Shown here: one piece after another, positions 46,732 through 57,352 of the stretch
Position numbering within the stretch: position 1 is the stretch's first letter
Layout of the letters: every line of letters starts with the position of its first letter
Assembly (NCBI RefSeq): GCF_029525575.1
Contig: NZ_JAPDIA010000008.1
Span: 2,213,728 to 2,277,727 of the forward strand
Origin: Cohnella rhizosphaerae
Lineage (GTDB): Bacteria; Bacillota; Bacilli; Paenibacillales; Paenibacillaceae
DNA length: 64,000 nt
Direction: 5' to 3'
Translations under genes and position numbers: made by a program
Notes under the pieces: model-generated
Seen by the model: the letters and a program-made list of their open reading frames with translations, nothing else
What the model was told of the DNA's origin: nothing
Databases searched by the model: none

Positions 46732-47649
46732 TCACCTCGACTTTATCTTACCAACCAGCCATCGCTCCAGTAAATGCTCGATATGCGCAGGGTCCGTATC
46801 GAAAATCAAATAACGATGGCTTCCCTCTCCCGGCATCCAACGGTTGGCGCCGTCGGGCTCGATGAGGACGCATCCCGATTCCGACAATCGCCAGCCGTCC
46901 CGCAGCCCCCGTACCGCGACCATGACCGCGATCAGATCCCAGCTTGGGCGAACGCCGTCCGCCAGGCCGAATCTCTCGTAAGCTTGCCGTACGGGATGCT
47001 GCGACGGCGTATCCGCAAGCAGGCTTCGGCCTGTCAGCACCGCGCTCCCGATCTCGTAGCCTGCGAAAATAATCGGCGTAGGCCACGCGGCCGCGACAAG
47101 ACGGGCGGCGTCAGGCGCCATCTCGAAATTCCACTCCCGGCCGAACGGGAAATGTCCCCCCATCGCGACCGTTTCTTTTACTTTGCGCTCGACGAGCTCA
47201 ATACCCGATAGCGGACTGATCGCATCCGGCTCCGACTGCAGCAATCCGGCGAGATTGCGCAAAGGGCCGATTGCGGCAATGACGATCGAAGCGTCCGCCG
47301 CTTCGGCGAGCAGCCGGCGGTAGAGTTGTATGGCATCCGGCGCGGCTTGAACGCCGCGGTATCGGTTGTCGTATTGCAGCGCAAGCGCTTTGTTGTACGT
47401 CTCGTAACGGTCGTGGTCCAGAAATCCGGGCTCCTGCAAGGTGCCGATCGGAATCTCCGGGCGTCCGTAATACGCGTTGATCGCATCGAGACAGCCGGCT
47501 CCCCACCTGCTGGAAGTGCAGTGCATCATGCCCGCGATCCTGGCTTCTCCAAGGTCGGCCAGCGTATGGAGCACGGCTACGGCGCCTGCGTCGTCGCAAT
47601 CGGGTCCGATGTCGGTATCTAAAATGATGTTAACGGCCTGCGCGCTCAA
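46732..47649 (-). CDS. inosine-uridine-type nucleoside hydrolase
   Basis: A 305-residue protein with the calcium-binding ILDTDIGPDCDDAGA at residues 9-23 that defines the nucleoside hydrolase fold. A later histidine-containing MGGHFPFG and NFEMAPDAA match the ribose pocket. It would split an N-glycosidic bond, but many relatives in sugar clusters have unknown substrates. There is no signal peptide. It is placed between the ABC permease and the kinase, with a C6 run (47156-47161) read in frame. Confidence 0.88.
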   Translation of the reverse strand: MSAQAVNIILDTDIGPDCDDAGAVAVLHTLADLGEARIAGMMHCTSSRWGAGCLDAINAYYGRPEIPIGTLQEPGFLDHDRYETYNKALALQYDNRYRGVQAAPDAIQLYRRLLAEAADASIVIAAIGPLRNLAGLLQSEPDAISPLSGIELVERKVKETVAMGGHFPFGREWNFEMAPDAARLVAAAWPTPIIFAGYEIGSAVLTGRSLLADTPSQHPVRQAYERFGLADGVRPSWDLIAVMVAVRGLRDGWRLSESGCVLIEPDGANRWMPGEGSHRYLIFDTDPAHIEHLLERWLVGKIKSR

Positions 47650-47666
47650 TTCGTCTCACCCTCGCC

Positions 47667-48548
47667 TTATTCTTTGACGGATCCCATGACGATACCTTTT
47701 GTGAAGTGCTTTTGCAATAAAGGATACACGACCAGAATCGGTGCCATGGCCATAAAAATTTGCGCGGAATAGAGCGAGCGCCGCGAGGCTTCCGCCGCAT
47801 TGCGGGCGTCGTCGATCGTGATCGCTTTTTTCGTCTGATCCAGCAGCGCCTGCAAATACGTCTGCAGCGGATACAGATCGACCTTGTTCATATAGATCAG
47901 TCCGGAGAACCATTCGTTCCAGTGCATGACCATGCTGAACAAAATCAATGTCGCCACGGCCGGCATCGACAGCGGGAGATAAATTTTGAACAAGGCCGTG
48001 AAATGTCCGCCGCCATCGATATAGCAGGCCTCCTCCATCTCTTTGGGCAGCTGGCGGAAGAAGTTGAGCAGCAAAATGATGTGAAACGTCTGCACGGCCG
48101 CCGGCAGCACGAGCGCCCAGATCGAATCGATCAGATGCAGCTGAGATACGAGCATATAACCCGGAATGAGCCCGCCGCTGAACAGCATGGTGAAAACGAT
48201 CAGCCATACGTATACATTGCGGTAAGGAAACGCCCGTTCCTCCTTCGACAGCGGATAGGCCATCAGAAACGTAAGCAGCATATTCACCGAGGTACCCAGC
48301 AGCAGCCGCTTGATCGTGACCACGAAGGCATCGTAAAACTTCTCGTTGGCGAGCGCCTCGCGATACGCGGAAAAGTTGAAGCCGACGGGCCATAACCCGA
48401 CGAGATTGGCGTTGGCGGCTCCTTTTTCGCTGAGCGATACGGCCATCAGGTGTACGAGCGGCAGCACGCATACGACCGCGACGCCGATGACGAAGGCGAT
48501 ATTCAACAGGTAAAAGAGCCGGTAGGCGTTGGAATGGTATCGATCCAT
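47667..48548 (-). CDS. carbohydrate ABC transporter permease (LplC/YtcP type)
   Basis: A 293-residue membrane permease with six helices and the EAA-loop sequence EMEEACYIDGGGHFTALFKIYLPLSMPA. The start at ATG 48548 (MDRYHS) follows AGGAGG. The family C-terminus, KHFTKGIVMGSVKE, is complete. It pairs with the permease upstream, which overlaps it by 46 bp. Confidence 0.92.
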   Translation of the reverse strand: MDRYHSNAYRLFYLLNIAFVIGVAVVCVLPLVHLMAVSLSEKGAANANLVGLWPVGFNFSAYREALANEKFYDAFVVTIKRLLLGTSVNMLLTFLMAYPLSKEERAFPYRNVYVWLIVFTMLFSGGLIPGYMLVSQLHLIDSIWALVLPAAVQTFHIILLLNFFRQLPKEMEEACYIDGGGHFTALFKIYLPLSMPAVATLILFSMVMHWNEWFSGLIYMNKVDLYPLQTYLQALLDQTKKAITIDDARNAAEASRRSLYSAQIFMAMAPILVVYPLLQKHFTKGIVMGSVKE

Positions 48549-49474
48549 GGCGAGCCTCCTGAGAATATGCGATAATTGGCGAAGCGGGAGGCTGCCCAAT
48601 AGGATACGGAGATGAGCACCAGACCGACGACGGACTTGAAAAGCCCTACGGCCGTTGCCAGACCGTATTGCATATCCAGCAGACCGGCACGGTATACCCA
48701 TGTATCGATGATGTCCCCGGTTTGATAGACGAGCGGACTATACAGATTGAAGATTTGGTCGAAGCCCGCGTTCAAGATGCCCCCGATGCTAAGCGTGGCC
48801 ATCAGGATCGCGATTGGGGCAATGCCCGGCAGCGTCACATGCCGCACCTGCTTCCAGCGGTTGGCGCCGTCCATCACCGCCGCCTCGTACAGCACGGGAT
48901 TAATCCCGCTGAGCGCGGCCAAATAAATGATGGTGGAGAAGCCGAACTCCTTCCAGACGTCGGTGACCACGATGACGCCTCTGAACAAACCGGGATCTCC
49001 CAAGAAAAAGTATGGCCCGATTCCGAACCAGCCCAGTATTCGGTTTACCGCGCCGCCGTTCATGGACAGCACGTCCACCAGGATGCCTCCCAGAATGACC
49101 CACGACAGAAAGTGGGGAAAATAAACCATCGTTTGCACGGTGCGTTTCACGCCATGCTGCCTGATTTCGTTCAGCAGCAGGGCGAACAGCACCGGGACGA
49201 GGAGTCCTAGCACGATTTTCATCACCGCAATGACCAACGTGTTGGTCACAATGGTTGCGGTATCCGGCAGGTTCAACATAAACGCGAAATGCTGCAAGCC
49301 CACCCATTCGGAGCCGAAAAAACCTTTGGTCGGCACAAAATCCTGGAACGCGATGACAATTCCCGCCATCGGTACGTACTGAAAGATAACAAGCAAAGCC
49401 ATTCCGGGCAGCAGCATCATATGCAGCGGCCAATGGCGTTTCCAATTGATCGGCTTTAATCTGAAACCAAACAC
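48503..49474 (-). CDS. carbohydrate ABC transporter permease (LplB type)
   Basis: A 323-residue permease that starts WKRHWPLHMMLLPGMALLVIF, as LplB proteins do. The EAA loop is YEAAVMDGANRWKQVRHVTLPGIAP. The last 20 residues after FANYRIF run into the next gene (46-bp overlap), giving a longer tail than is usual for the family. Confidence 0.9.
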   Translation of the reverse strand: MFGFRLKPINWKRHWPLHMMLLPGMALLVIFQYVPMAGIVIAFQDFVPTKGFFGSEWVGLQHFAFMLNLPDTATIVTNTLVIAVMKIVLGLLVPVLFALLLNEIRQHGVKRTVQTMVYFPHFLSWVILGGILVDVLSMNGGAVNRILGWFGIGPYFFLGDPGLFRGVIVVTDVWKEFGFSTIIYLAALSGINPVLYEAAVMDGANRWKQVRHVTLPGIAPIAILMATLSIGGILNAGFDQIFNLYSPLVYQTGDIIDTWVYRAGLLDMQYGLATAVGLFKSVVGLVLISVSYWAASRFANYRIFSGGSPWIDTIPTPTGSFTC

Positions 49475-49544
49475 AGCATGCTCTCCTTCCTACCGCCGGA
49501 ATGGCACGAGGCTGAGCGGCAAGCGCACAGCCCCGTATTCCGCT

Positions 49545-51236
49545 CTATTTCTGCGCGTTGATTTCCTTTAAAATGTCGTCTCCGCCAAGCTTATGGTACT
49601 TCTCGACAAAGGCGTCGAAGGTGTCGAGGGACGCGCCCATAATGATGTTGACGAACGTTTCGGACTCCAGCTTGCCGAGCGTCGGCCCCTTGGACAGCAT
49701 CGTCGGGGTGGAGGCGCCGACATAGGCCGGGTACACGAGCTCCTTGTAGCCGTCGAGCACCGCTTCCGCTTCGTAATACATTTTCTCCATCGCCCAGGCC
49801 TGCAGGCCGCCCGGCTTGATCTGGTTCGTGAAGACGTCCTTCGCTTTGGCCGATACGAGCTTGGATTCGTCGTTGCTCGCATGATACTCCCTCAGTTCCC
49901 TGCCCACCTCGAGATTGCCGAACGGCGAGTCGAAGAAAAACGGTCTGGCATAGTTATGCGCTTCGAGGCCTTTGTGCGTACTGCCGATCGCCTCGTACCA
50001 ACGCTTCTGGGCTTCGGGGAACAGCTCCGGCTTCGAGCTGATGAACATGTCCGTCCACAGATTCATCGACTTGACGATCGCTTCGGGATGCGCGAAGGCC
50101 TTGCGAACGACGATCCATTCGTTGGTGAACGGGAGCGCCTTGGGAACGGGCGTTCCGCCGTCGAGCGTCGGAATCGGGTAGGCGTTCCATTTGGCGTTCG
50201 GATCGTTCTCCAGATTTTGCTTGAGCGGATACAGCGGGTTCCAGAAGGCGCCGAACAGAATGCCCACCTTGCCGGCCATGATCTTCTCGACCGTAACGGC
50301 ATAATCCTTGATGCCGAACTCCGGATCGAATGCGCCAAGCTTGTAGAGCTCCTGCATTTTTTTGAGCGCTTCCTTCATCTCGGGCTGCGTGCTGCCATAG
50401 ACGATCCGACCGCTCGCATCCTTCACCATGATGCTGGGATACGCGCCGAACGCCGAAGCGATCGCATCCATGGCAAGCGTGTTCATACCGCTTTCCAGCG
50501 AGATCGCAAACGTGTCCTTCTGACCGTTTTTGTCCGGGTCCTTCTCGACGAAGGCTTTGGCTACGGCGGTCAGCTCATCCATCGTTTTCGGAGGCTCAAG
50601 TCCGAGCGCGTCCAGCCAATCCTGGCGAACGTACATGACCGGTATCGAATTGCCGTAGTCCTTGGGCGCCGGAATGCCGTATAGCTTGCCGTCCGTCTCG
50701 GCCGGCACGAACGAGACTTTGTTCTGATATTCCAGGTTGCGCTTTAATTCAGCGGACGCATACTGGTCGTACACTTGCGACAAATCGGCGAGTTGGTCGT
50801 TTTTGACCATTTTTTGCATTTGCTCCGTCCCGACCAGCAGTACGTCGGGCAGATCGTCGCTCGCGATGGCGAGATTGATTTTTTCCGATAATTTCGAAGC
50901 TTCCACGACAAACTTGTTTTTGTATTCGATATTCAGCATTTCCTTGTTCAATCGGGTATGAATGTTGTCGTCGACGCTTTCGCCTTCCGGATAGTTGATG
51001 CCGGCTCCGACGGTCGCCCCGATCGTCACCGTCACCGGCTCCGGGTAGGCCTTGAGATTGATCTCCGCTTGCGTATCTTTGGTGCCCTCGGGTGCGACGG
51101 CGGAGGCGCCGGACGACGGCGCGGCCGTCGATGTCGCGGCGTTCGGACCGTCGTTCGACGAACATGCGACGGTCGTGATCAGCATGGCCGCAGACGCGGA
51201 CAGCAGCCACGCTTTGCCTTTTCTTCTGCTTGACAT
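49545..51236 (-). CDS. extracellular sugar-binding lipoprotein (LplA/YtcQ type)
   Basis: A 563-residue solute-binding protein with a lipoprotein signal (LITTVACSSN), then an acidic Ser/Thr/Ala linker and a large type-1 solute-binding fold. Such long binding proteins serve the LplB/LplC class of importers in Paenibacillaceae, usually for oligosaccharides. ATG 51236 follows GGGGGGAA. The ATPase subunit is not in the window, which is common because these systems share an MsmX-type ATPase. Confidence 0.92.
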   Translation of the reverse strand: MSSRRKGKAWLLSASAAMLITTVACSSNDGPNAATSTAAPSSGASAVAPEGTKDTQAEINLKAYPEPVTVTIGATVGAGINYPEGESVDDNIHTRLNKEMLNIEYKNKFVVEASKLSEKINLAIASDDLPDVLLVGTEQMQKMVKNDQLADLSQVYDQYASAELKRNLEYQNKVSFVPAETDGKLYGIPAPKDYGNSIPVMYVRQDWLDALGLEPPKTMDELTAVAKAFVEKDPDKNGQKDTFAISLESGMNTLAMDAIASAFGAYPSIMVKDASGRIVYGSTQPEMKEALKKMQELYKLGAFDPEFGIKDYAVTVEKIMAGKVGILFGAFWNPLYPLKQNLENDPNAKWNAYPIPTLDGGTPVPKALPFTNEWIVVRKAFAHPEAIVKSMNLWTDMFISSKPELFPEAQKRWYEAIGSTHKGLEAHNYARPFFFDSPFGNLEVGRELREYHASNDESKLVSAKAKDVFTNQIKPGGLQAWAMEKMYYEAEAVLDGYKELVYPAYVGASTPTMLSKGPTLGKLESETFVNIIMGASLDTFDAFVEKYHKLGGDDILKEINAQK

Positions 51237-51281
51237 TGTGTTCCCCCCATGTTTTGTGCTTCATCCGCTTCTTCTTTTTTT

Positions 51282-51345
51282 ATCTTAATTCAGGACGTTT
51301 TGGGGCATAAGACAAAGATCTTTACCTTCGGGCAACAATATTTAC
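51282..51345 (-). promoter_or_regulatory. binding-protein promoter with 20-bp-spaced direct repeats
   Basis: Minus strand: GTAAATATTG (51345-51336) and GTAAAGATCT (51325-51316) start exactly 20 bp apart. A weak -35 TTATGC (51310-51305) follows 5 bp after the second, with 17 bp to a -10 TAAGAT (51287-51282). The arrangement fits activation by an AraC-type regulator; the local response regulator is the obvious candidate. Confidence 0.6.
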
Positions 51346-51361
51346 AGGTTCGCCAATTCTG

Positions 51362-54300
51362 TTATTTCGACGCCGCCGCGAGCTCGGACGGCAGCGGGAT
51401 AAGGCCGGACAGCCGCCAGATCACCGTCGCGGCCTGCGCCCGCGTCGCGGTTGCGTTCGGCGCGAATCCCCCCGTCTGCCAATCCCTGCATCAGGCCGAG
51501 TCCCGCCGATCGGTCGACAGCTTGCTTGGCCCAGGCCGCAATGTCGCGTTCATCCAAGTAGGGTTCCGAACGCTCGCCAAGCCCGGGCATGGAGACGCAA
51601 TCCGCCAGCGCGCAAGCGCGCATCAGCATCACCGCCATTTCCTGCCTCGTTACCGGCTTGTCCGCCTCGAATTGCCGACGCCCGTTGCCTTCGACCAGAC
51701 CCGCTTCATATCCTGCTGCTGCGGCTTGCGCGTACCAGGCGTCCGCAGTGACATCTGAGAATGGAGCGTCGGTTCCGGTCCCCTTGAGACCGAGGCCGAG
51801 CGTCCTGGTCAACAAGGCCGTGAATTCGGCGCGCGTCAGCTGTCGATCCGGGCCGTACCGCGTGTCTTCCATGCCTTGCGCAAGCTGTGCGGCGGACAGC
51901 GATCGAATGGCTTGACGGGCCCAATGCGTCTCCGGCACGTCGACATAGGAACGATCGTAGACGAGCACCCCGTATATGCCGCTCCTTTGGATAACGGCGC
52001 GAAGCTTGCCGTCGGAAGCCGACTTGGCGCTTCTGACATATTCCCAGCGCGACCGTTGTTCGTTCCAGTAATAGAGGCCAGCCAAACCCGAGACGTCCTG
52101 AGCAGCGTCGTACGCCAGTTCCAATATGGCCGATCGCGCTTCTGCGTTCGCGTTCGGCAATTCCACCTGCGCGAGGGCGCCGGCAAGGGTCACGCTGACC
52201 GAAGCCGGATAGGCGCTTCTTCGCGCGATCAGACTTGCGGCTGCCTCCTCGCCGAGCGGGCTGATCTTCAGCCCTTCGGCCGCAGTCCCATGCACCTGGG
52301 GCGGCGAATTCGTATCGGGCGGCGATTGCGGCTCCTGCGGCTGTGGCTCCTGAGGGGGGCTCAACCTCGCCGCCGCCGGGCGCCGCCTCGCCGGGAATCA
52401 ACATGCCGGCAAGCGTCTGGGCATACCAGCGGACCAGGTAATCGTTCGGGTGATTCACGTTGTTGCCGGTCATATCGGCAAACGCCTTGTGCGTCAGCAG
52501 CTCCGCATGGACGCCGGTCAGATCGGCTGTCGCCACGCCCGTCTGCGCATCGGCCAACGCTTTTAGCTCCGCGATATAAAGCGGCTGCTTGCCGTCAAAA
52601 TACGTTTCCGGATTGGCCAGCGTGGTACCGACCAGAATAAACTCCGCATCGCTGTTCGCGTCCCGAAAATGGTCCATGATCGTCTCGATATGGTCGCGGA
52701 ACATTGCGGGCGAATGCAGATCGTCGCTGCCGACGCCGTCGTTCATGCCAAAAGCGACGACGACCAGATCCGGGTGCAAATCCGCCGCCCGCTCCGCCTC
52801 CTCCATGCCCCACACGGCCGTTTGGCCCGGCACGGAGCGATTGATCAGCGTAATCTCGGAATCGTACTGCGCCTCCAGCCGCCGCTTCAACAAAGTGGCC
52901 CAGTCCGGCAAATACGGAGGCGCGTTCGTAACGCCGCTCGCATTGGCGCCGGCTGCGATGCTGTCGCCCAACACGAGCAGCTTCAGCGGATCGCCCGCCT
53001 GCAGCTTGGCGAGCGTCCGGGACAGCGCAGCCGATTCCAGCGCCGGCACCGGCCCCTCCCAGCCTCCGCCCGCGTGTTCGTAAGTGACGACGATTTGCCG
53101 GTCATGAAAAAAAGAGCCTTCGCGCAACAAGACGCCGCCTCCCCCTCGCCGGTCTACGCTCTCGTTCGGCACAACCGTCGCGGGGTAAAGCTCTTCTTCC
53201 GTCATAAAAGGAATCGCGGAGCCGGGCAGCAGCCGGATTTTGCCGTCGCTATACGCCCAATCGACGCCTTCCGCATACGTTTTGTTCATTTGCGCGTTTC
53301 GAACGGACACGATCCGGGTCGGCTCGAACAGCAGCGCGGCTTCCGGCAGCGCTTGATTCGCGGAAACCATCAGCAGCGGCTCGTCGTAGACGACGCTGCC
53401 CTGCCAGATCGGCTGCATCGCCCTCGTTTCCCAATCCGGCATATAGGCCGCCGCGTCGTTCACCGTATGCACGCGGATTCTGTTCTGTTTATTTTGCTTG
53501 TCCGACAAGCCGATCTGCACGTAGGCCTTCTCTTCAAGCACGCCGTTCACGATATCCGAGTAATCCCCTTCCAGCAGCACCCCGTCCATGGCAGGCCGCC
53601 ATACGCCGCCGGATTGCGTCAGCTTCAGTTCATGCTGCTGCAGCGTGGCCGCATCCAGCGTCAAGCTCGGCATCGGCTGGAAGCCGGCGGCGGTCGTCAG
53701 CTTGTGCGGCTGTACGGTGAGCTTACCTGCCGTATCGCGGAGCAGAACGACGATGCCCTGACCGGCTTCGGGCCGCAGCACGTCAAAATAATCGGAGCTG
53801 CTGAGCAGACTGACCGCCAGCCAGGAATCGTCGCCGCCGGACAAGCTGCCCGACAGCTGTTCCGGCGTAAACCGGACAAAAAATCGTTCGACGTCTACCG
53901 GTTCTTTGAATACGGCGCCATTCGCAGGGATTACGGCGCCATTCGCGACCGTGTAGTAGGCGGAGCCCATGAACACGATTCCATTCGAGCCGAGACGCGC
54001 TTCCGTAGGCGCCTCCGCCGATCCGATCCTGCCGGTATACAGCTGCCAGTCCGCGGCGAAGTCCATATTTTCAGGAATTTCATAGTCTGTCGTCGTCTCC
54101 GCCGCCGGTCCCCGGTCGCTCCAGCGGCCGGCGGCATTGCCGGCCTCGACCTTGAAGCTGTAGCGCGTGGCGGGCGTCAACCCGGTGACCGCGTAGCTGT
54201 CGACGCTGCCGTCTACCGCTGCCAGCTCCGTGCCATCCCGATAGATTTTATAAGACGCAACGCCTTCCCGGTCGGTCGCCCCGCCCCAGTGCAGCAAGAC

Positions 54301-57192
54301 CCGGTTCGCTTCGACATCCGATACCGTCAAGTATCCGTCCTGCCATTCGGGCCTGCTCGGCACGCCGTAAGCCGCCTCGCCGTTGACCGAATGGACCGCG
54401 ACGCGGTTCGTTCCGCCGGCTTTGTCCGATAGTCCGATCATCGCGTAGGCGTGTTCGTTCAATACGCTGGTCACCATGTCCGTATAATCGCCCGTAAGCT
54501 GCGTGTCGTCCACCATGAGTCTCCATACGCCGGACGTCTCTGCCAATTTCAGCTCGTAGGTGCGGTCGATCGCGGCCGTCCCAAGCGTTGACGGCGTCTG
54601 GGCATGGAAGCCCGTATCGTCCAGCTTGTAGGGCTCAAGCGTCAGCAAGCCGCCCGACCTCCGCAGCAGCACCACGATGCCGCGGGCCTGCTCGGGCTTC
54701 AAGACGTTAAAGTAACGCTGACTGTCCAGCAGACCGACGGCCAACCATGAGTCGTCCCCTTGCGCCAAATCGCCGGCGATGGCCTTGGGCGTGAGTACGA
54801 CGGAGAACCGCCCGGCATCGACGGCCCGATCGAGCACGGCGCCGTTGGCGCTCTCGACTTCGCCCTCCGTAATCGTATAGTAGCCGTCTCCCGAGAACAG
54901 GATGGCATCGCTGCCGGACTCGGGGATCGTCGGATGCGTCGCTTGCGTCAAGGGGCTGTCGAACAGCTTCCATTGCGAAGCGAATTCCGGCAGCTCCGGC
55001 GCATGCGCCCTACGGCTCAGCACCTGCAGCTCCTGAATGGCAAGCGGGCGATCGTAGATGCGCACATCGTCGATCGACCCGTCCAGGCGCCCGAGACCGG
55101 AGCCTCCGATGTCCGCGCTGGGATGAACCGTTTTGGCGCTCGTCGCGCCGGCTTTGCGGAAGATGCCGTTGACATAAAGCCAAGGCTGCTTGTCCTTGTA
55201 AACGATGGCGATATGCGTCCATTGGTCCGGATCCGGCTTCGCGCCGCCGTCCACGAGCAGCGCGGGCAAGTAGCCGTCCGAATGCTCGAAGACGGCAATG
55301 CCGTTCGTGCCGACGGAGACGCCGACGCCCGCATGGTTCGCAGCCGCGCCGCCGCCCCTGTAGGCGGGAGCGATCGCATAATGCTGGCCGTTATCGCCGG
55401 TAATGCCGCCCTCGGCTTCAGGCTTCAATACGATCTCGGCGCGGGGCTTGACCCAGAACGACAGGGTGAAGTTGTCCGAAATGTCCGCGAGCGAAGCATC
55501 GTTCACGTCGACGCCTCCGCCCGTGCCGTCGAAGTCCAGCGCGCCGTCGATTATTCCCGGACCCCATGTCCCTGCCGTCACGGTACCGTCGGCGCCGCCC
55601 GCAGCATCGGCAGCCGAAGCGCCTGCGGCTTCGTCGAGCTTCCACCAGTGAGCCGGCCCCTCGCCTTCTGCCCCGTCGCGAAAGTCCGCGAGGACCATGT
55701 TCGTTTTGCTGGGGTTCATGCCAGTCGCGAAAGCTTTGACGTTTACGACCGTCGACCTGTCCGTCACCGTAATCGGCTCGGCGTAGAGCATGCTGCCCGC
55801 GGTCGGCACGCTGCCGTCCAGCGTGTACCGCAGCTGCGCGCCCCAGGTCGCGCTTTGGAACGTATACGTTCGCGAGTCGGGCGCGCTGGCCTGAATGTCC
55901 GTCACGAGCGGCATCGCCGCAAAACCGGGAGAAACGGCAGGATCCGCATTGTTGGCATACGTAAAGCTGGACGGTTTTTGATCGAACCCGGCTATGCCTG
56001 CCGGACCGTAAAACCGGTTGCCTTCGAAGGCGCCGGAGCCGGTATTGTCGGCGCGCAGCCAAATATGGAAAGGCGAGTCCTGGGTACCGAGCGCATTATC
56101 CTTGAAGGTATTGTCCGCGAACAGCAGCTCGTTGAAAACCTGTCCGCCCATGAACATCGCGCCGTAACGGTAGGCGTCATGGATAAAGTTATTGGTAAAA
56201 TGAATGTAATCCCCGGACTTCTCAAAATCGTAGGCCGTGCCGTCATGATCGCCGGGGTAAGTGCCGGCCCACCCGAACTCATTGCCGTCCACTTCGTTAT
56301 AAACGCCGCTCTCGCCGGACAAATGTTCGGTCAACACCGAGGTAAGTCCGACGCCGAAGTATTTGCGGGGATAATTGTAGTAAAACAGATTGTTCAGCAC
56401 GTCGACGTTTTTGCCGCTCCACTGGAACACCTGATTTCTTCCGTTTTCGATAAAAGTGGAGCCCTCGATCGTTACGTCTTCCTGTCTTGGGCCGACGCCG
56501 TCGCTCCACATGATGTAGCTGATTTCCGTTTTTCTGAAAATGTTGTTTTTAATCGCGATATTCGCGAACGTCGGCTTGACGCCCGGCACAGTCACCAGAT
56601 CGATCGCCGTACCTTCCTCGCCGGGCAAGCTTCCGCCGGCATTCGCGATATCGTGAAAATAATTGTCTTCGATCCGGTAAAACTCGAATCTCGGCTTCGT
56701 ATTGCCGTCGGCGATAATCCGCAATCCCCGTCTCGCGTGCCCGATCTCCAGACCCGCGATCCGGTAGCCGTCGCCGTTATCGATCCGGATCGCTTCTTCA
56801 TCCACGCCGTCGTTCCGGTAGATGTAAGGCCGATTGCCCGTACCGTAGGAAGTTATCGTTATCGGATTGGCGGCGCTGCCGCTGCCGCGAAGCGTCAACT
56901 GTTCGTTCCACGCGTCGCCGCTTTTGAGCTTGATAGCGTCTCCTTCCGTATACGTCCGATCCGATGCTTTGTCCAGCGTCTTCCAGGGTCCGTGCACGCC
57001 GTCCCATTCGGGAGCCAATCCGTCGTAGCCGTCGTTTCCGTTCGTTTGGCTCACATAATACGTCGTGCCCGTAGGTGACGAAGGAAGCGGATCGGCGGAT
57101 GCGGCGCGGACCGCCCACAAGCCTGTCATCCCTTCGAAAAGCACGGCCAGACATAGCGCAACTGCCAAATGTCGAAATTTCATCACGTTCAA
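51362..57192 (-). CDS. S-layer-anchored multidomain protein: beta-helix, LamG, FN3, SGNH hydrolase, SLH
   Basis: About 1942 residues after repair. Order: signal peptide (1-33); parallel beta-helix of the pectate-lyase type (about 40-405, opening TTYYVSQTNGNDGYDG); a chitobiase C-terminal-like module (about 430-490); LamG (about 512-725); two related 200-residue modules (about 726-940 and 1040-1260), each with GDDSWLAV and GIVVLLR, around an FN3 domain (about 950-1037); an SGNH/GDSL hydrolase (about 1400-1600) with LVLGDSIAAG, GMNDG and NHPND; a Pro/Gln linker; and three SLH domains (about 1745-1940). It should be held on the cell surface and cut or deacylate a polysaccharide. One-base shifts lie at G6 52354-52359 and C6 51468-51473. 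Confidence 0.88.
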
Positions 57193-57230
57193 CTCGCTCT
57201 CCCCTATAGTAAGAATGCGCTTGCAAACTC

Positions 57231-57295
57231 ATTTTAGATTCGGGGGCGAGCATGCGAATAGAGAAATAACCTTTCCTTTCTAGCAATATCTTTAC
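57231..57295 (-). promoter_or_regulatory. promoter of the SLH protein with 20-bp-spaced direct repeats
   Basis: Minus strand: GTAAAGATAT (57295-57286) and GAAAGGTTAT (57275-57266) start 20 bp apart; TTCGCA (57258-57253) and TAAAAT (57236-57231) are 16 bp apart just downstream. The layout matches the binding-protein promoter at 51.3 kb. Confidence 0.55.
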
Positions 57296-57304
57296 CAAAT
57301 CGAG

Positions 57305-57338
57305 AAAGCGATCGCTCCCTCGTCGGGGCGATCGCTTT
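57305..57338 (-). terminator. rho-independent terminator
   Basis: A perfect 11-bp stem (AAAGCGATCGC / GCGATCGCTTT) lies 15 bp after the stop of the gene at 57353. Its core repeats the hairpin at 43568. Confidence 0.85.
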
Positions 57339-57352
57339 TTCGTCGTAATCTT

